From positions 1-56,391 of IMG/VR virus record IMGVR_UViG_3300023274_000003: DNA of 56,391 bases; one strand, written 5' to 3'. Under the pieces are notes generated by a model. The model saw nothing but the letters and a program-made list of their open reading frames with translations. It did no database searches and was not told the DNA's origin. Source of the DNA: a virus. Below, piece after piece: positions 50,401 to 55,480 of the stretch (the first letter of the stretch is position 1; each line of letters starts with the position of its first letter). The position numbers and the translations under genes are program-made.

Positions 50401-50576
50401 ACAAGTATCCAGGGGGTGCAGTAAACGATGATAGCGGCGTAGTCATTGACGGGGTACTTTTTGATTTACAGGGTGTTTCGGCTTTGGTAGGACAAACGGC
50501 TAAGTTTCAGATTACTAACAGTTCGCCCGTAAGTAGTGGTAAGTACCGATATAAAGCAACTTTAATAGCAGGGTAA
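38415..50576 (+). CDS. Giant tail tip/fibre protein, 4053 aa
   Basis: One uninterrupted frame of 4053 codons fills 12.2 kb, about 22% of the genome. Residues 1 to about 640 form a non-repetitive tail-tip-like domain (RVELLVDGYDDDP, FVGWLVPFYS). From about 855 a module with TNKAYVDSL and SDAEIRGAYH starts. Six DGDLTAIAAL-type units, several NYLGTTPRIGSLG-type units and many ANNYLNGNLWIGTTSS units follow. A second TNKAYVDSL module lies at about 3322. The last 130 residues are unique and not a recognisable S74 chaperone. It likely combines a baseplate hub with a very long fibre for receptor binding. Confidence 0.85.
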   Translation: MAYTTKYIAQAYGLSSTPWRVELLVDGYDDDPIQLDLVENGVLIGYDREENRFNPIYSRYAIISLKVTGVFNLDTLQFDDERKFQVNIYKDNSLEFVGWLVPFYSTEAFEDTSITTLDVMAKDTIKQLSNVDFYNQYPERISNKQSFKEVISLGLKELGYPLYLEIYYNKYDVAMYKEAMDCPLSQLYFDIYRLQNEDGTWMNFYECIQLLLAEHDLRLFQAQGKWIIISPIEVVDGSVSGRRFEPEYGFYMSTVTLDTNQLIHKGGLPIKRNAVRRKDIPIQSFTGMYEYGLLSNLVLNGDLLRFTGDTPDYFTKGGDWSEGELTDIVGGGVMIDRTYIRKLLEIPTETAPDPILLKNQFLISDQIDITSLTALRFKADVYGDDDIDEIRIALRMTKTSSPGAVFYVDGAGNVYNVPMSIYVQKGTENKAFSIDVSWNREDPAFDFNLRYANVLEIILYPGIRYRTGEPSNLHVKFRNLELTGTPYVYDANYVGRKYQYTNTDLPHSKKEEVFNFGFQDNVIDTLSDFKLRSSMFVGETIIKTTQWKRTTESTYRSLIESVLIDRLVLTSRFGDILEASIKGYLSFFQTPQLTVGSKRFLILFAEYNLQDDSTEVVLTELYTNEVDVSYKLIDVFKDKEIDVSDGTSTSQTGVGENFDPPITSKGGGTTYGGLYPDGGIDSLPSDTIDPKAKNPGKLLIGRAHALLLELGNLDSLTKIFGRFGLLNEDNFLGEFKTAGITSDREYTFPDRDIIINDYDYLVNTPDFYPPLVDGTANHLVRFGAMGDALVDSLIIDTGTNVGIGSLFNIDPITGGLVGTSAEFTTLNVLNTSTFNDTATFENYILLPDLPTDPYHATNKAYVDSLAFVKRGDTVKTIALSSVTKSGTQTVSGYALSAGEYVLLTNQASPADNGVWVVASGAWSRSTTDDSDAEIRGAYHYITDGTYANQRYINTNTSAITLNTTPITYGIDFGAETDPVWTAFKTTNAITSTSVTHWNDAYSWGDHADAGYALATRTITINGTSGQIASSASSQDLSANRTWTLSLIATGVTASTYKSVTVDIYGRVTAGTNPTTLAGYGITDALPSTAINGTINQVAKFASSDSIEDSSITSVGASVGINRSSPDSSYALDVNGSALLGGALIGNSSLGVGIANYLGTSPRIGAIGGTNLDFNSPANYVWYTGGGTERFRYDSNGFKVGTAINPSSLIVVGNVEYSGLLYVGSTPSSGTNGQFLKRVATSNAWANLAISDVATLQTSLDGKQPLDGDLTAISALSSTGFLKRTGTNTWDLDSSTYLSASSGTTNKVAKFTSSTALGDSRITDNGTSVGIDKSSPDAGFALDVNGAILMTGSVSGTTSLGVAIGNYLGTTPRIGSLGTHLTFNSSGDYIWYTAGSIERFRYDSGGFQVGTVTNPSTISVTGQLSYTGYLYTASGYGTDGQFLKRTSSSNAWTAIGISDVTSLQSTLDAKQPLDGDLTAIAALSTVGFAKRTGTNAWAIDTNSYQLLDADLTAIAALTGTGILKRTGTNIWALDTGTYLTSTGTANYISKFTSSSAIGNSVLYEDSGSIGINATTLTGYALRITKDFPTSTSYGISVEGSATVASTNAYGYHSALGSGADGNPTNLRHFYATQSPLVGAIQNQAGFYAGLSLVGATNNYGFYGNIPISGNSWNLYMAGTANNYLNGNLWIGTTSSTYKLDVNGTVRITGAFELDSTLIDTANSAGASGYVLSSTGTGTSWINLATIYQPLDGDLTAIAALSANGFAKRTGTNTWTIDTSSYLPTSSISGTNNRVVKFTSATTIGDSQIFDNGTTVGIGRGNSPDTGFTLDVNGPILSSAAVYGSTSLGVAIGLYLGVTPRIGSIGGTTLDFNSPANYIWYTGGSTERFRYDSSGFKIGTTGNPSTLTVVGTVYYNDLLYVGSSPSSGTDGQYLKRTSSSNAWANIIIGDVTGLQTALDAKLSGSGTTNYLPKYTGSLVLGNSLINDNGSGIGIGTTATAGRVLLITQAITGNVQSYGTLISSEIQSGVTTSVDYFRTSTSTQAASFTLGSLTHYHALQGVFGAGSSVTSQYGFWVDSSMTGASSINAAFRGSLAKSSTTWNTYMDGAANNYMAGSLGIGSVGLTQFNLRISKIITGNVNSYGVYNSGDVQADVTSSARYFNTAVSTQAASFGLGAIYHYSATQGTFGAGSTVSDQIGYYVDSTLTGATRNYGFYGSIASGTDRWNLYMAGTAHNYLKGNLWIDTLSSSYKLDVNGTARVTGAFELDSTLIDTSNSAGTSGYVLTSTGTGISWINGSTVFQPLDGDLTAIAALSTNGFAKRTGTNTWTIDTNSYLPTSSIAGTNNRVTKFTSTSTIGDSQITDNGTSVGINRTNPDAGFVLDVNGAMLTSGFVVGTVSLGIAIANYLGTTPRIGSLGGTTLEFNSPANYIFYTGGSTERFRYDSSGFQVGTGANPSQISVKGDIVYNGLLYAGSSPSSGSSGQFLKRGASTNAWATMSISDVTSLQTSLDAKLSIANINSYLYPPASHTHTISDTTGLQTALDNKQPLDGDLTSIAALTGTGYAKRTGTNTWTIDNSSFALSSSISGTTNKVAKFVSSTTIGDSIITDNGTSVGINQPSPNSLYKLDVGGSVKVDDMNVGESIYYQMSMYMGPALSNYARIATGAATLEHLATSNFTWSYYSSGIVQKMKLTPTGLKIGAGNAAYGLDVSGDVSYSGLLYVGSSLSSGTNGQFLKRTASNNTWSTLAIADTTGLQAALDTKASLVDFNTLWDARWTTTQAAGVTFGGEVLISGVLLVDNEAIINNDLQVGGLLAGFNGFNLTGHFNDNTGSAGTSGYVLSSTGTATAWINPTSSLLTGYAIGGDTAISATDSILQAFQKVQGQLSAKVSGTLNYLPKFSSTTAIGNSIIYENGGVGIGTTSVTAYGLRLTSNITGGLSAYGIESSGQVQTGVTTLASYFRTSASTITGFTLTTLNHFSAVQGTLSGTVTSQMGFSANFSLTGATNNYGFYGNIAAATNSWNFYGNGTANNYMAGALGIGSTSLTGFSLVLGKTITGATSSFGILNGGQIQSDVTVLAEYNRTTASTAAASFTLPNLIHYHATQGTFGAGSSVTNQYGFQVSSNMTGATNVNIAFRGALASAATNWNAYMDGTANNYMAGSLGIGNNTLTQYNLRISKNITGAPTSFGVYNSGDVQSGVTSNAVYNRTVASTAAASFTLSQLYHYQATQGTFGAGSTVTTQVGYYVDSTTTGAANNYGFFGAIASGSGRWNIYMSGTANNYLNGNLWIGTTSSSYKLDVIGTSHFSQDSTFDANIVVPTAPTLSSHATNKAYVDSLSFIKRGDVVKTISLTNITLSGAQTISGYAAVATDYVLVAGQTLPAQNGVYVVAAGTWTRSTTNDSDAEIRGAYHLITNGTYANQRYINTNASTITVNTTGITYALDFGAETDPVWSAFKSANLITDTSITNWNSAYGWGNHASAGYALGATTITINGTSGRVTSSAGAQDLSGNKTWALDLASGIATPGTYKSVTVDTYGRVTAGTNPTTLAGYGIVDALGTAAITGTANKVVKYATTSTLGDSQITDNGTSVGINQSSPNASYKLDVNGSVLATSGVFGTVTDYIKTSFSTNAILESSAALDIKGTTTSFFSSGTQKMSINSTGVRIGTSTASYPLDILGNFNYTGLLHVSGSNGTSGQFLKRGASTNAWATLAVADISDIATAYQAKLSGTGFIKISGTTISYDNSTYLTTATATATYQPLLDDGTGLVRSTAGAITYDNTSYLSTSTAASTYQLILGGTGFVKSVAGVISYDTSTYLTTASASSTYLTSTIAASTYLSISNATATYATKEDAVLLLTDEGERGFKLYSDTDKAFGEAFVFIDSDTGVFGLHAYRKDSALADMVQYGIQIDKDGLVYHLMDDTNRYRFLTELDLLNLTWSGGKVDKDILMDSYNTIFWNKTGTDYDARMYGYKSVGGLRGLQIESSYDITIGGKWVELLSDKYPGGAVNDDSGVVIDGVLFDLQGVSALVGQTAKFQITNSSPVSSGKYRYKATLIAG
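41197..41230 (+). repeat. 34-bp exact repeat in the fibre gene, partner at 48601-48634
   Basis: The bases encoding DSDAEIRGAY are identical over 34 bp at 41197-41230 and 48601-48634, although the rest of the two modules has diverged more. Such an island may come from recent recombination within the gene. Confidence 0.75.
43443..43486 (+). repeat. 44-bp exact repeat in the fibre gene, partner at 48231-48274
   Basis: The 44-bp stretch coding for TANNYLNGNLWIG is identical at 43443-43486 and 48231-48274, 4.8 kb apart. It shows ongoing duplication or gene conversion of fibre modules. Confidence 0.75.
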
Positions 50577-50577
50577 T

Positions 50578-50606
50578 TTGCAAATACATTTTTTTATTTA
50601 TATTTG
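50578..50606 (+). promoter_or_regulatory. Promoter upstream of the tail accessory genes
   Basis: TTG (50578-50580), an 18-bp spacer and TATATTTG (50599-50606) match the consensus. The start is about 50611-50614, giving a 20-nt leader before ATG 50633. It allows the last part of the late region to be expressed independently of the giant fibre gene. Confidence 0.75.
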
Positions 50607-50632
50607 TATATTATTCACTTAAAACATTGTTT

Positions 50633-51034
50633 ATGAAAGTAGGATTCAGAAAAATTAATTTCCTTACCTCAATGGTAGCCCGTCTGCTTCAAAGTACTGA
50701 ACTGTCTTATGAAGAAAGAAAGAACCTTAAAAAAGCCAAAGACTACTTACAGGACGTAGCTTTGTCCAGTACGACGGAGATTAATCACGCAAACGAGATT
50801 TACAGTGAAATGTCCAAGCATAAGACCTATGCGGAAAATGCGGACAAATCATTAGAACTTCTTGAGAAGAAGCAAAAAGATGTAGCGGGCGCAGTAGCAA
50901 AGGAATATGAGTTCAGCTTTGAACCCTTTGAGCTTACAACCAAATTCACCGGAGACGATAAGACAGATTTTTATTCGGTAGCCGTTGAACTGGAAGATTA
51001 TATTTTAAAGATAACAGACAAAACAAAGAAGTAA
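50633..51034 (+). CDS. Hypothetical tail-region protein, 133 aa
   Basis: The start is ATG 50633 (MKVGFRKINFLTSMVARLLQ). The product has a basic N-terminus, a long helical middle (LSYEERKNLKKAKDYLQDVA) and an acidic end. It may be a fibre chaperone or baseplate part given its place, but no family is recognised. Confidence 0.6.
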   Translation: MKVGFRKINFLTSMVARLLQSTELSYEERKNLKKAKDYLQDVALSSTTEINHANEIYSEMSKHKTYAENADKSLELLEKKQKDVAGAVAKEYEFSFEPFELTTKFTGDDKTDFYSVAVELEDYILKITDKTKK

Positions 51035-53536
51035 ATGCCTCTCAGTAAACCAGTCTTTCAGGACATAGTCGTTTATAACCCTACCACATTAAAACATGCA
51101 GGGTTATTTTTCCGGTATGGAGAAAACGATATAAACGGCAGCGATGTGATGCAGTGGTACTATATGGAAACAGACGCATCAGGTAGAATCACTAACACCA
51201 GAGAAAATGCCCTGAATGACTATTTTACTGACATTAACGATGCCATTGCTACGCCGCCTAGCGGGTATGGAGACGTACCCGCAGGGGATAATTTTCAGAA
51301 CGAAAACACCGTAGCTTACTTGCAGCAATATCCCACAGCAGAGGGCAGAACTACCACCTCACCCTCTATTGTAAGGACTAAGCAGGAATATCTGCAAGCA
51401 GTAAATAATGGGGCCACAGAAATTATGATATGGGTAGAATGGGGATTGATTTACAATGACTATGCTGCCCAGGTTACCAATTCAGATAGCAATTGGGCGT
51501 ATATTTTTGATTTGGCAGACTATGCTATCGGACTGAATGCAAAAGTAAAACTAAGTTTCCGTATATGTACCGACTTGAACAACTCGCAAACCTACGGGGC
51601 TGCAAACTTTGTCAATGGTAGTGACAAAATAGATTTGTGGGCTAATGTCATGCAGGACGATCAGGGCTATCCGGCACGTATAGAATACGGTAGTGGTCAC
51701 GTATCTTTAGCCTACGAGCCAGGGGTAACGATGGCTCTGGATTTTGTTAAAAAAGCCTTAGTTAAACTTACAGTAAGATATGGGTCAAAATTTGTGATGT
51801 ATAGTGTAGCTATGACTGCACAGAAAGAGGCGGGGTATAACTTTGAGAACCAGCAGTACACCAGAACACAAAGAGCCGGAACTGTTTCTATCAGCGGAGG
51901 CGGAACAACCCTTACAGGGTCTGGCACGAACTTTACCACAGATTTTCAGGTAGGGCATCCGGTATTCTTTCCAGACAAGGAATTTGTACGGGTGACGGCC
52001 ATTGCATCTAACACTTCTATGACAGTCACCAGTCCATTGTATAGCTACTCCAATTCTATTTATTACAGTCAGGGAGATGTCAAGTCTGAAAGATACCAAA
52101 CCTCTTATGATTTTAGTCCGCCTGCCGTAGCTGCTTTTAAAACAGCGATGCAAGCCAAATACACCTTAATTGCTACCCTTAACACCTCATGGGGGACTTC
52201 TTACGGTAGTTTCTCCGAAGTAGAGCCGCCACGTTCAGGGCAACTGTATACAAACTCTACTCCAGAAGTAGCCAGTAGTATCTATAGCAACAACAGGGGC
52301 AAAGACTGGTGGCAGTTTAACTTCAATCTTTTTAAGGGATATATGGAGGATTGCCGTCAGCTTGGGGTAGATTATGCGCCTCAGGCCAAGTTTGCTTTAG
52401 AGTTCGGGGCTATTACTTATCCTTATTCAGACAGAAGAATGACTGTGCTGGCCAGCGAGTGGGACGATTCGGCAGATATGGTTAAAGCGCAGATGGGCAT
52501 TTCTTCTTCAAGGCCGGATTATTCTATTTCAGTCGACGTGATGCGTACTAATATCACTAAGAAGAAGGGAACGGAGATTAACGATTTTGATATGAGGGAA
52601 ATCTACGGGGCAACTAATCCGACAGACATAGAAACTTATGGAAAAGAAATAGCCTATAGTGCGATAGACAACGGGGCTAAATATATTCTAATTATCTCCG
52701 ACTCTATTAATTCTAATTACTTCTCAGCGATGATGAACGTCCTTAAGGGTGTAGTACAGAAATTCGCTCAGCCGCCTAATACAGTTAATGTAGAAAAAAC
52801 GGTCAATCAAAGTATAGGCAAAGTCTTAGAGAATCCCAATTCTATCTTAGCTGACTGGAAATCAGTTGGTGCGGGCAATAGTGTACGGGCAAGCGTTCCG
52901 GTGAGTGATGACTACGGGTTTACAGCCAGTAGTGGGTGTCAGTATCCTTTAAGTTTATACACGCTTCATTCGTTCTGTCTGAAAGACAATTCAATTAAGT
53001 CTTTCCCTTATACAAATGCCGACGGAAGTACCAATTCCGCTAATTTTCCTACTTATCAAAGCACAAAAGTAAGAATCTTAGCCCCTACGCACAGCATCAC
53101 CTATACGGGCAGTAGTGGCAATCTGGCGATGGTCAAATGGCGATTAGTAGGACAGGACGGTATCACTTATATTTCAAACACACAAACCGCAGGCTGGTAT
53201 TATGTAATGCCGGATGTAAATGGGAATCAACCTGCCCAAAACAACAACCACCCTGATAGAAGGTATATTAAGACCTCAGCCGAAGATGCTATTTACTACC
53301 TGCCGATTCAGTCCTATACTATTTATATGACGAATCTAACGGCTTTTGCGGTTACTTTTCAGGTAGATTTTTTAAATCCAAGCACGATGCCTTTCCGCAA
53401 GAAATTAACATCAGCAATGGGCGAACAATCGTATACTTTTAGTACAAGTGGAATCCCTTACAATGAACTAAGACAAGTGAAAATAAATTGTAACAGATAC
53501 GAGCAAACCGATAGCACCTGGGCAGACATTCCTTAA
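51035..53536 (+). CDS. Glycoside hydrolase-like tail protein, 833 aa
   Basis: The protein has a virion-type N-terminus (about residues 1-100) and a TIM-barrel-like central part with FVMYSVAMTAQKEAGYNF (Glu265) and AKFALEFGAITYPYS (Glu456), plus LNTSWGTSYGSFSEVEPP, which resembles GH42-type enzymes. The C-terminal 250 residues are beta-rich. It may cleave a host capsular or surface polysaccharide. Catalytic Glu roles are inferred by position in a GH-A style fold, not proven. Confidence 0.7.
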   Translation: MPLSKPVFQDIVVYNPTTLKHAGLFFRYGENDINGSDVMQWYYMETDASGRITNTRENALNDYFTDINDAIATPPSGYGDVPAGDNFQNENTVAYLQQYPTAEGRTTTSPSIVRTKQEYLQAVNNGATEIMIWVEWGLIYNDYAAQVTNSDSNWAYIFDLADYAIGLNAKVKLSFRICTDLNNSQTYGAANFVNGSDKIDLWANVMQDDQGYPARIEYGSGHVSLAYEPGVTMALDFVKKALVKLTVRYGSKFVMYSVAMTAQKEAGYNFENQQYTRTQRAGTVSISGGGTTLTGSGTNFTTDFQVGHPVFFPDKEFVRVTAIASNTSMTVTSPLYSYSNSIYYSQGDVKSERYQTSYDFSPPAVAAFKTAMQAKYTLIATLNTSWGTSYGSFSEVEPPRSGQLYTNSTPEVASSIYSNNRGKDWWQFNFNLFKGYMEDCRQLGVDYAPQAKFALEFGAITYPYSDRRMTVLASEWDDSADMVKAQMGISSSRPDYSISVDVMRTNITKKKGTEINDFDMREIYGATNPTDIETYGKEIAYSAIDNGAKYILIISDSINSNYFSAMMNVLKGVVQKFAQPPNTVNVEKTVNQSIGKVLENPNSILADWKSVGAGNSVRASVPVSDDYGFTASSGCQYPLSLYTLHSFCLKDNSIKSFPYTNADGSTNSANFPTYQSTKVRILAPTHSITYTGSSGNLAMVKWRLVGQDGITYISNTQTAGWYYVMPDVNGNQPAQNNNHPDRRYIKTSAEDAIYYLPIQSYTIYMTNLTAFAVTFQVDFLNPSTMPFRKKLTSAMGEQSYTFSTSGIPYNELRQVKINCNRYEQTDSTWADIP

Positions 53537-53544
53537 TAGCCATG

Positions 53545-53609
53545 AAAAAAGAAAAGCCCTAAATAATAGGGCTGTATTCATTGCAAATTGTTACATCACT
53601 GAGATGGTG
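53545..53609 (-). ncRNA. Small antisense-strand RNA, about 65 nt
   Basis: On the minus strand, the promoter at 53615-53644 would start near 53609. A hairpin with stem TCAC/GTGA and 7-nt loop CATCTCA comes first. The transcript ends with AGCCCTA/TAGGGCT (53574-53556) and a T-rich run at 53555-53545. Both flanking genes are on the plus strand. It has a 5' hairpin and terminal hairpin like the kissing-loop RNAs, but without loop complementarity. Confidence 0.6.
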
Positions 53610-53614
53610 ACATA

Positions 53615-53644
53615 CAAATATAGTAAGATATGATAGAATCGCAA
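53615..53644 (-). promoter_or_regulatory. Promoter of the 53.6-kb antisense RNA
   Basis: On the minus strand TTG (53644-53642), a 19-bp spacer and TATATTTG (53622-53615) match the consensus exactly. It overlaps the start of the plus-strand gene at 53630, so transcription would be divergent. Confidence 0.7.
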
Positions 53645-54091
53645 TACGATAGTACAAAAGATACGTTATTACACGTAAAAAGAGTTGCAGAACTCTTAAA
53701 CGAAGCTGCAATAGAATTAATAAAAAGGGCTAACGTGCATGACAATTCAAAGTTCATTAGTCCAGAAAAAGAACTATTTGATGAGTACACTCCTAAACTA
53801 AAGAATTGTGTGTATGGTAGTGATGAATATAAAGAGTTCTTGCAAGGGCTTAAAGTTGCTTTGGATAATCACTATACTAACAACTCTCATCATCCAGAGC
53901 ATTATGAGAACGGTATTGATGGGATGGATTTGTTTGATTTGATAGAAATGTTTTTTGACTGGAAAGCCGCAACTGAAAGGACAAAGGACGGAAACATATT
54001 TAAGTCTATCGAAATAAATAAAAACAGATTTAAAATGTCTGAACAATTGGTTTCTATATTTGCTAATACAAGTATTCGATTAGGCTATTAA
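53630..54091 (+). CDS. DUF5662-like protein
   Basis: The 153-residue protein has ANVHDNSKF, LKVALDNHYTNNSHHPEHYE and GMDLFDLIEMFFDWKAATER. These His/Asp-rich motifs match the DUF5662 family, seen in phages and bacteria and possibly HD-like. No activity is known. It sits between the tail and endolysin genes. Confidence 0.8.
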   Translation: MIESQYDSTKDTLLHVKRVAELLNEAAIELIKRANVHDNSKFISPEKELFDEYTPKLKNCVYGSDEYKEFLQGLKVALDNHYTNNSHHPEHYENGIDGMDLFDLIEMFFDWKAATERTKDGNIFKSIEINKNRFKMSEQLVSIFANTSIRLGY

Positions 54092-54092
54092 C

Positions 54093-54659
54093 ATGATAAT
54101 CAAGCAAAACTTTTTTAATATTGTTCGTCAGGAATTTGGCAAACTCAATCAATCACAAGTTGAGGGCTTTGATTTTATCTTAGATTCTTTAGCCGAACAA
54201 GAGGATATAACAGATTTGAGACAATTTGCCTACATCTTAGCCACTATCTGGCATGAGACGGCGGCAACTATGCAACCGATTGAAGAGTTTGGAAAAGGCA
54301 AAGGCAGACCCTACGGCGTGCCTGACCCTGTTACAAAGCAGGTTTACTACGGGCGTGGCTATGTGCAAATAACCTGGAAAACAAATTATCAGAAGTTTGC
54401 TAATTTATTGAACGTTAATTTAATTTTAAGACCAGAGTTAGCCCTTGATAAAAACATTTCAATTAAGATTTGCCTTATAGGCATGAAAGAGGGATTTTTT
54501 CGCCCTAGTCATACATTAGGGGTATATTTCAACGATAGAAACACAGACTGGATTAATGCCCGTAAGATTATCAACGGTGCAAGGCAAGGAGAAAAACTAC
54601 CCGACAAAGCCAAAGAAATATCAGAATACGCACAGAAATTTTATAAGGCATTGCAATGA
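54093..54659 (+). CDS. Endolysin, GH19-like
   Basis: The 188-residue protein has the GH19/lysozyme-like core ILATIWHETAATMQPIEEF (catalytic-type Glu in HET) and YYGRGYVQITWKTNYQKF, the family signature. It likely cleaves the peptidoglycan at the end of infection. No signal peptide is seen, so it depends on a holin. The next gene overlaps its stop as ATGA. Confidence 0.9.
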   Translation: MIIKQNFFNIVRQEFGKLNQSQVEGFDFILDSLAEQEDITDLRQFAYILATIWHETAATMQPIEEFGKGKGRPYGVPDPVTKQVYYGRGYVQITWKTNYQKFANLLNVNLILRPELALDKNISIKICLIGMKEGFFRPSHTLGVYFNDRNTDWINARKIINGARQGEKLPDKAKEISEYAQKFYKALQ

Positions 54660-54811
54660 AAACTAAACAAGAAATGGGGCTTGAGCTTGTAAAAAAGTTA
54701 TTGACAGATTACGAAGCGAAGCAATTAAGGGATGCAAAGAGAAAAGAAATGCTAAGATACCACTTAACATTTATAACAATAGCGAAGTCGGGAAATCTGA
54801 CTTTGGTATAA
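54656..54811 (+). CDS. Small basic helical protein, 51 aa
   Basis: The ORF MKTKQEMGLELVKKLLTDYE continues with a Lys/Arg-rich helix. The ATG overlaps the endolysin TGA, so it is likely translated in coupling. No membrane segment is found. It is the last gene before the convergent terminator. Confidence 0.55.
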   Translation: MKTKQEMGLELVKKLLTDYEAKQLRDAKRKEMLRYHLTFITIAKSGNLTLV

Positions 54812-54813
54812 AT

Positions 54814-54846
54814 AAAAAAGACCTCCTAAAGTAGAAAGTCTTTTCC
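54814..54846. terminator. Bidirectional terminator after the late operon
   Basis: AAAAGAC and GTCTTTT pair across a 15-nt loop, with A-runs and T-runs on each side. It can end plus transcripts from the endolysin unit and minus transcripts from the 54942-54971 promoter. Confidence 0.7.
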
Positions 54847-54936
54847 TGAAGTACTAACCCATAATCACTATCTTAAAACTATTTTTCGTATCCCTACCTA
54901 CCCTTTATCCGCACTAACAAGCGGGGTTTAAAAGGT
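54815..54936 (-). ncRNA. Possible small RNA, about 120 nt, upstream of the late terminator
   Basis: On the minus strand, the promoter at 54942-54971 starts near 54936. A hairpin with stems CCTTT/AAAGG (54935-54931, 54906-54902) and CCGC/GCGG encloses the 8-nt loop TTGTTAGT. The transcript runs to the 54814-54846 terminator with no ORF. The loop has no perfect complement in the rest of the RNA. Confidence 0.5.
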
Positions 54937-54941
54937 GAAAA

Positions 54942-54971
54942 CAAATATAAACTAAAGAATTAGAATAACAA
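54942..54971 (-). promoter_or_regulatory. Promoter of the 54.9-kb small RNA
   Basis: On the minus strand TTG (54971-54969), a 19-bp spacer and TATATTTG (54949-54942) match the consensus exactly. It overlaps the 3' end of the spanin-like gene at 54952. Confidence 0.7.
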
Positions 54972-55296
54972 AGAAAATTGCATTTACTATTAATGAGCCG
55001 ATAGCGATTTTGTTCTTATTTCTGATTTTCTTCTCTGCCCGTTTAATCTGTGCGTCTTTAATCTTCGATGAATCGCTTAATACTTTATTCTGATTGTCTA
55101 ATGTCTTGGCAATTACACTTAACAGGAATCCAGCAGCATTGCAGGAATCACGCTGACGAAAGGCATTGTTTGCGGCCCTGAGTTCTTCTTCTGTAACGGT
55201 GAATACCTGTGCTTTACTTCTTACGGGTATTACGCTTAAAGCGATCATAAGCATCATTAGCAGGCTCATTGAAAATCTTCTGTTTTTCTTTTGCAT
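54952..55296 (-). CDS. Secreted/membrane coiled-coil protein, outer spanin candidate
   Basis: The 114-residue protein has a signal-like N-terminus (RRFSMSLLMMLMIALSVIP, cleavage after SKA), a coiled-coil middle (about 45-90) and a C-terminal hydrophobic segment IAIGSLIVNAIFFVILIL. Its start lies 83 nt inside the 55214-55480 gene, as in Rz/Rz1 pairs. There is no lipobox Cys, so if a spanin it is atypical. Confidence 0.55.
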   Translation of the reverse strand: MQKKNRRFSMSLLMMLMIALSVIPVRSKAQVFTVTEEELRAANNAFRQRDSCNAAGFLLSVIAKTLDNQNKVLSDSSKIKDAQIKRAEKKIRNKNKIAIGSLIVNAIFFVILIL

Positions 55297-55480
55297 CTTC
55301 TTGAATGGTTTGAATTGATTGTCTAATCTTTGTATTGCAGTCGTTATTTCCCTTGGCTAATCCTGCTTCATATCCTCTATCAAAAGCATTTAACTTCCCT
55401 GTAAGGAAAACTACTATAAATACAATTACAATAGCTACAAGGGCTATTAATTCCCAATGTGTACGATTAAGTTTTTTCAT
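55214..55480 (-). CDS. Type II membrane coiled-coil protein, inner spanin candidate
   Basis: The 88-residue protein has one N-terminal TM (about residues 10-27, ELIALVAIVIVFIVVFLTG) and a charged periplasmic helical tail with KIRQSIQTIQEDAKEKQKIF. This is the Rz-like inner spanin plan. It overlaps the next gene by 83 nt, and its own ATG overlaps the upstream stop as ATGA. Confidence 0.6.
   Translation of the reverse strand: MKKLNRTHWELIALVAIVIVFIVVFLTGKLNAFDRGYEAGLAKGNNDCNTKIRQSIQTIQEDAKEKQKIFNEPANDAYDRFKRNTRKK

Noticed and set aside
38415-50576. Repeated units that might be a CRISPR array or tandem repeat
   Set aside because: They are unequal in length, stay in one reading frame and encode repeated fibre modules. 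No constant repeat-spacer spacing is present.
50190-50576. S74-type self-cleaving chaperone at the end of the giant fibre
   Set aside because: No recognisable S74 motif is present; the C-terminus looks like a unique beta-rich domain.
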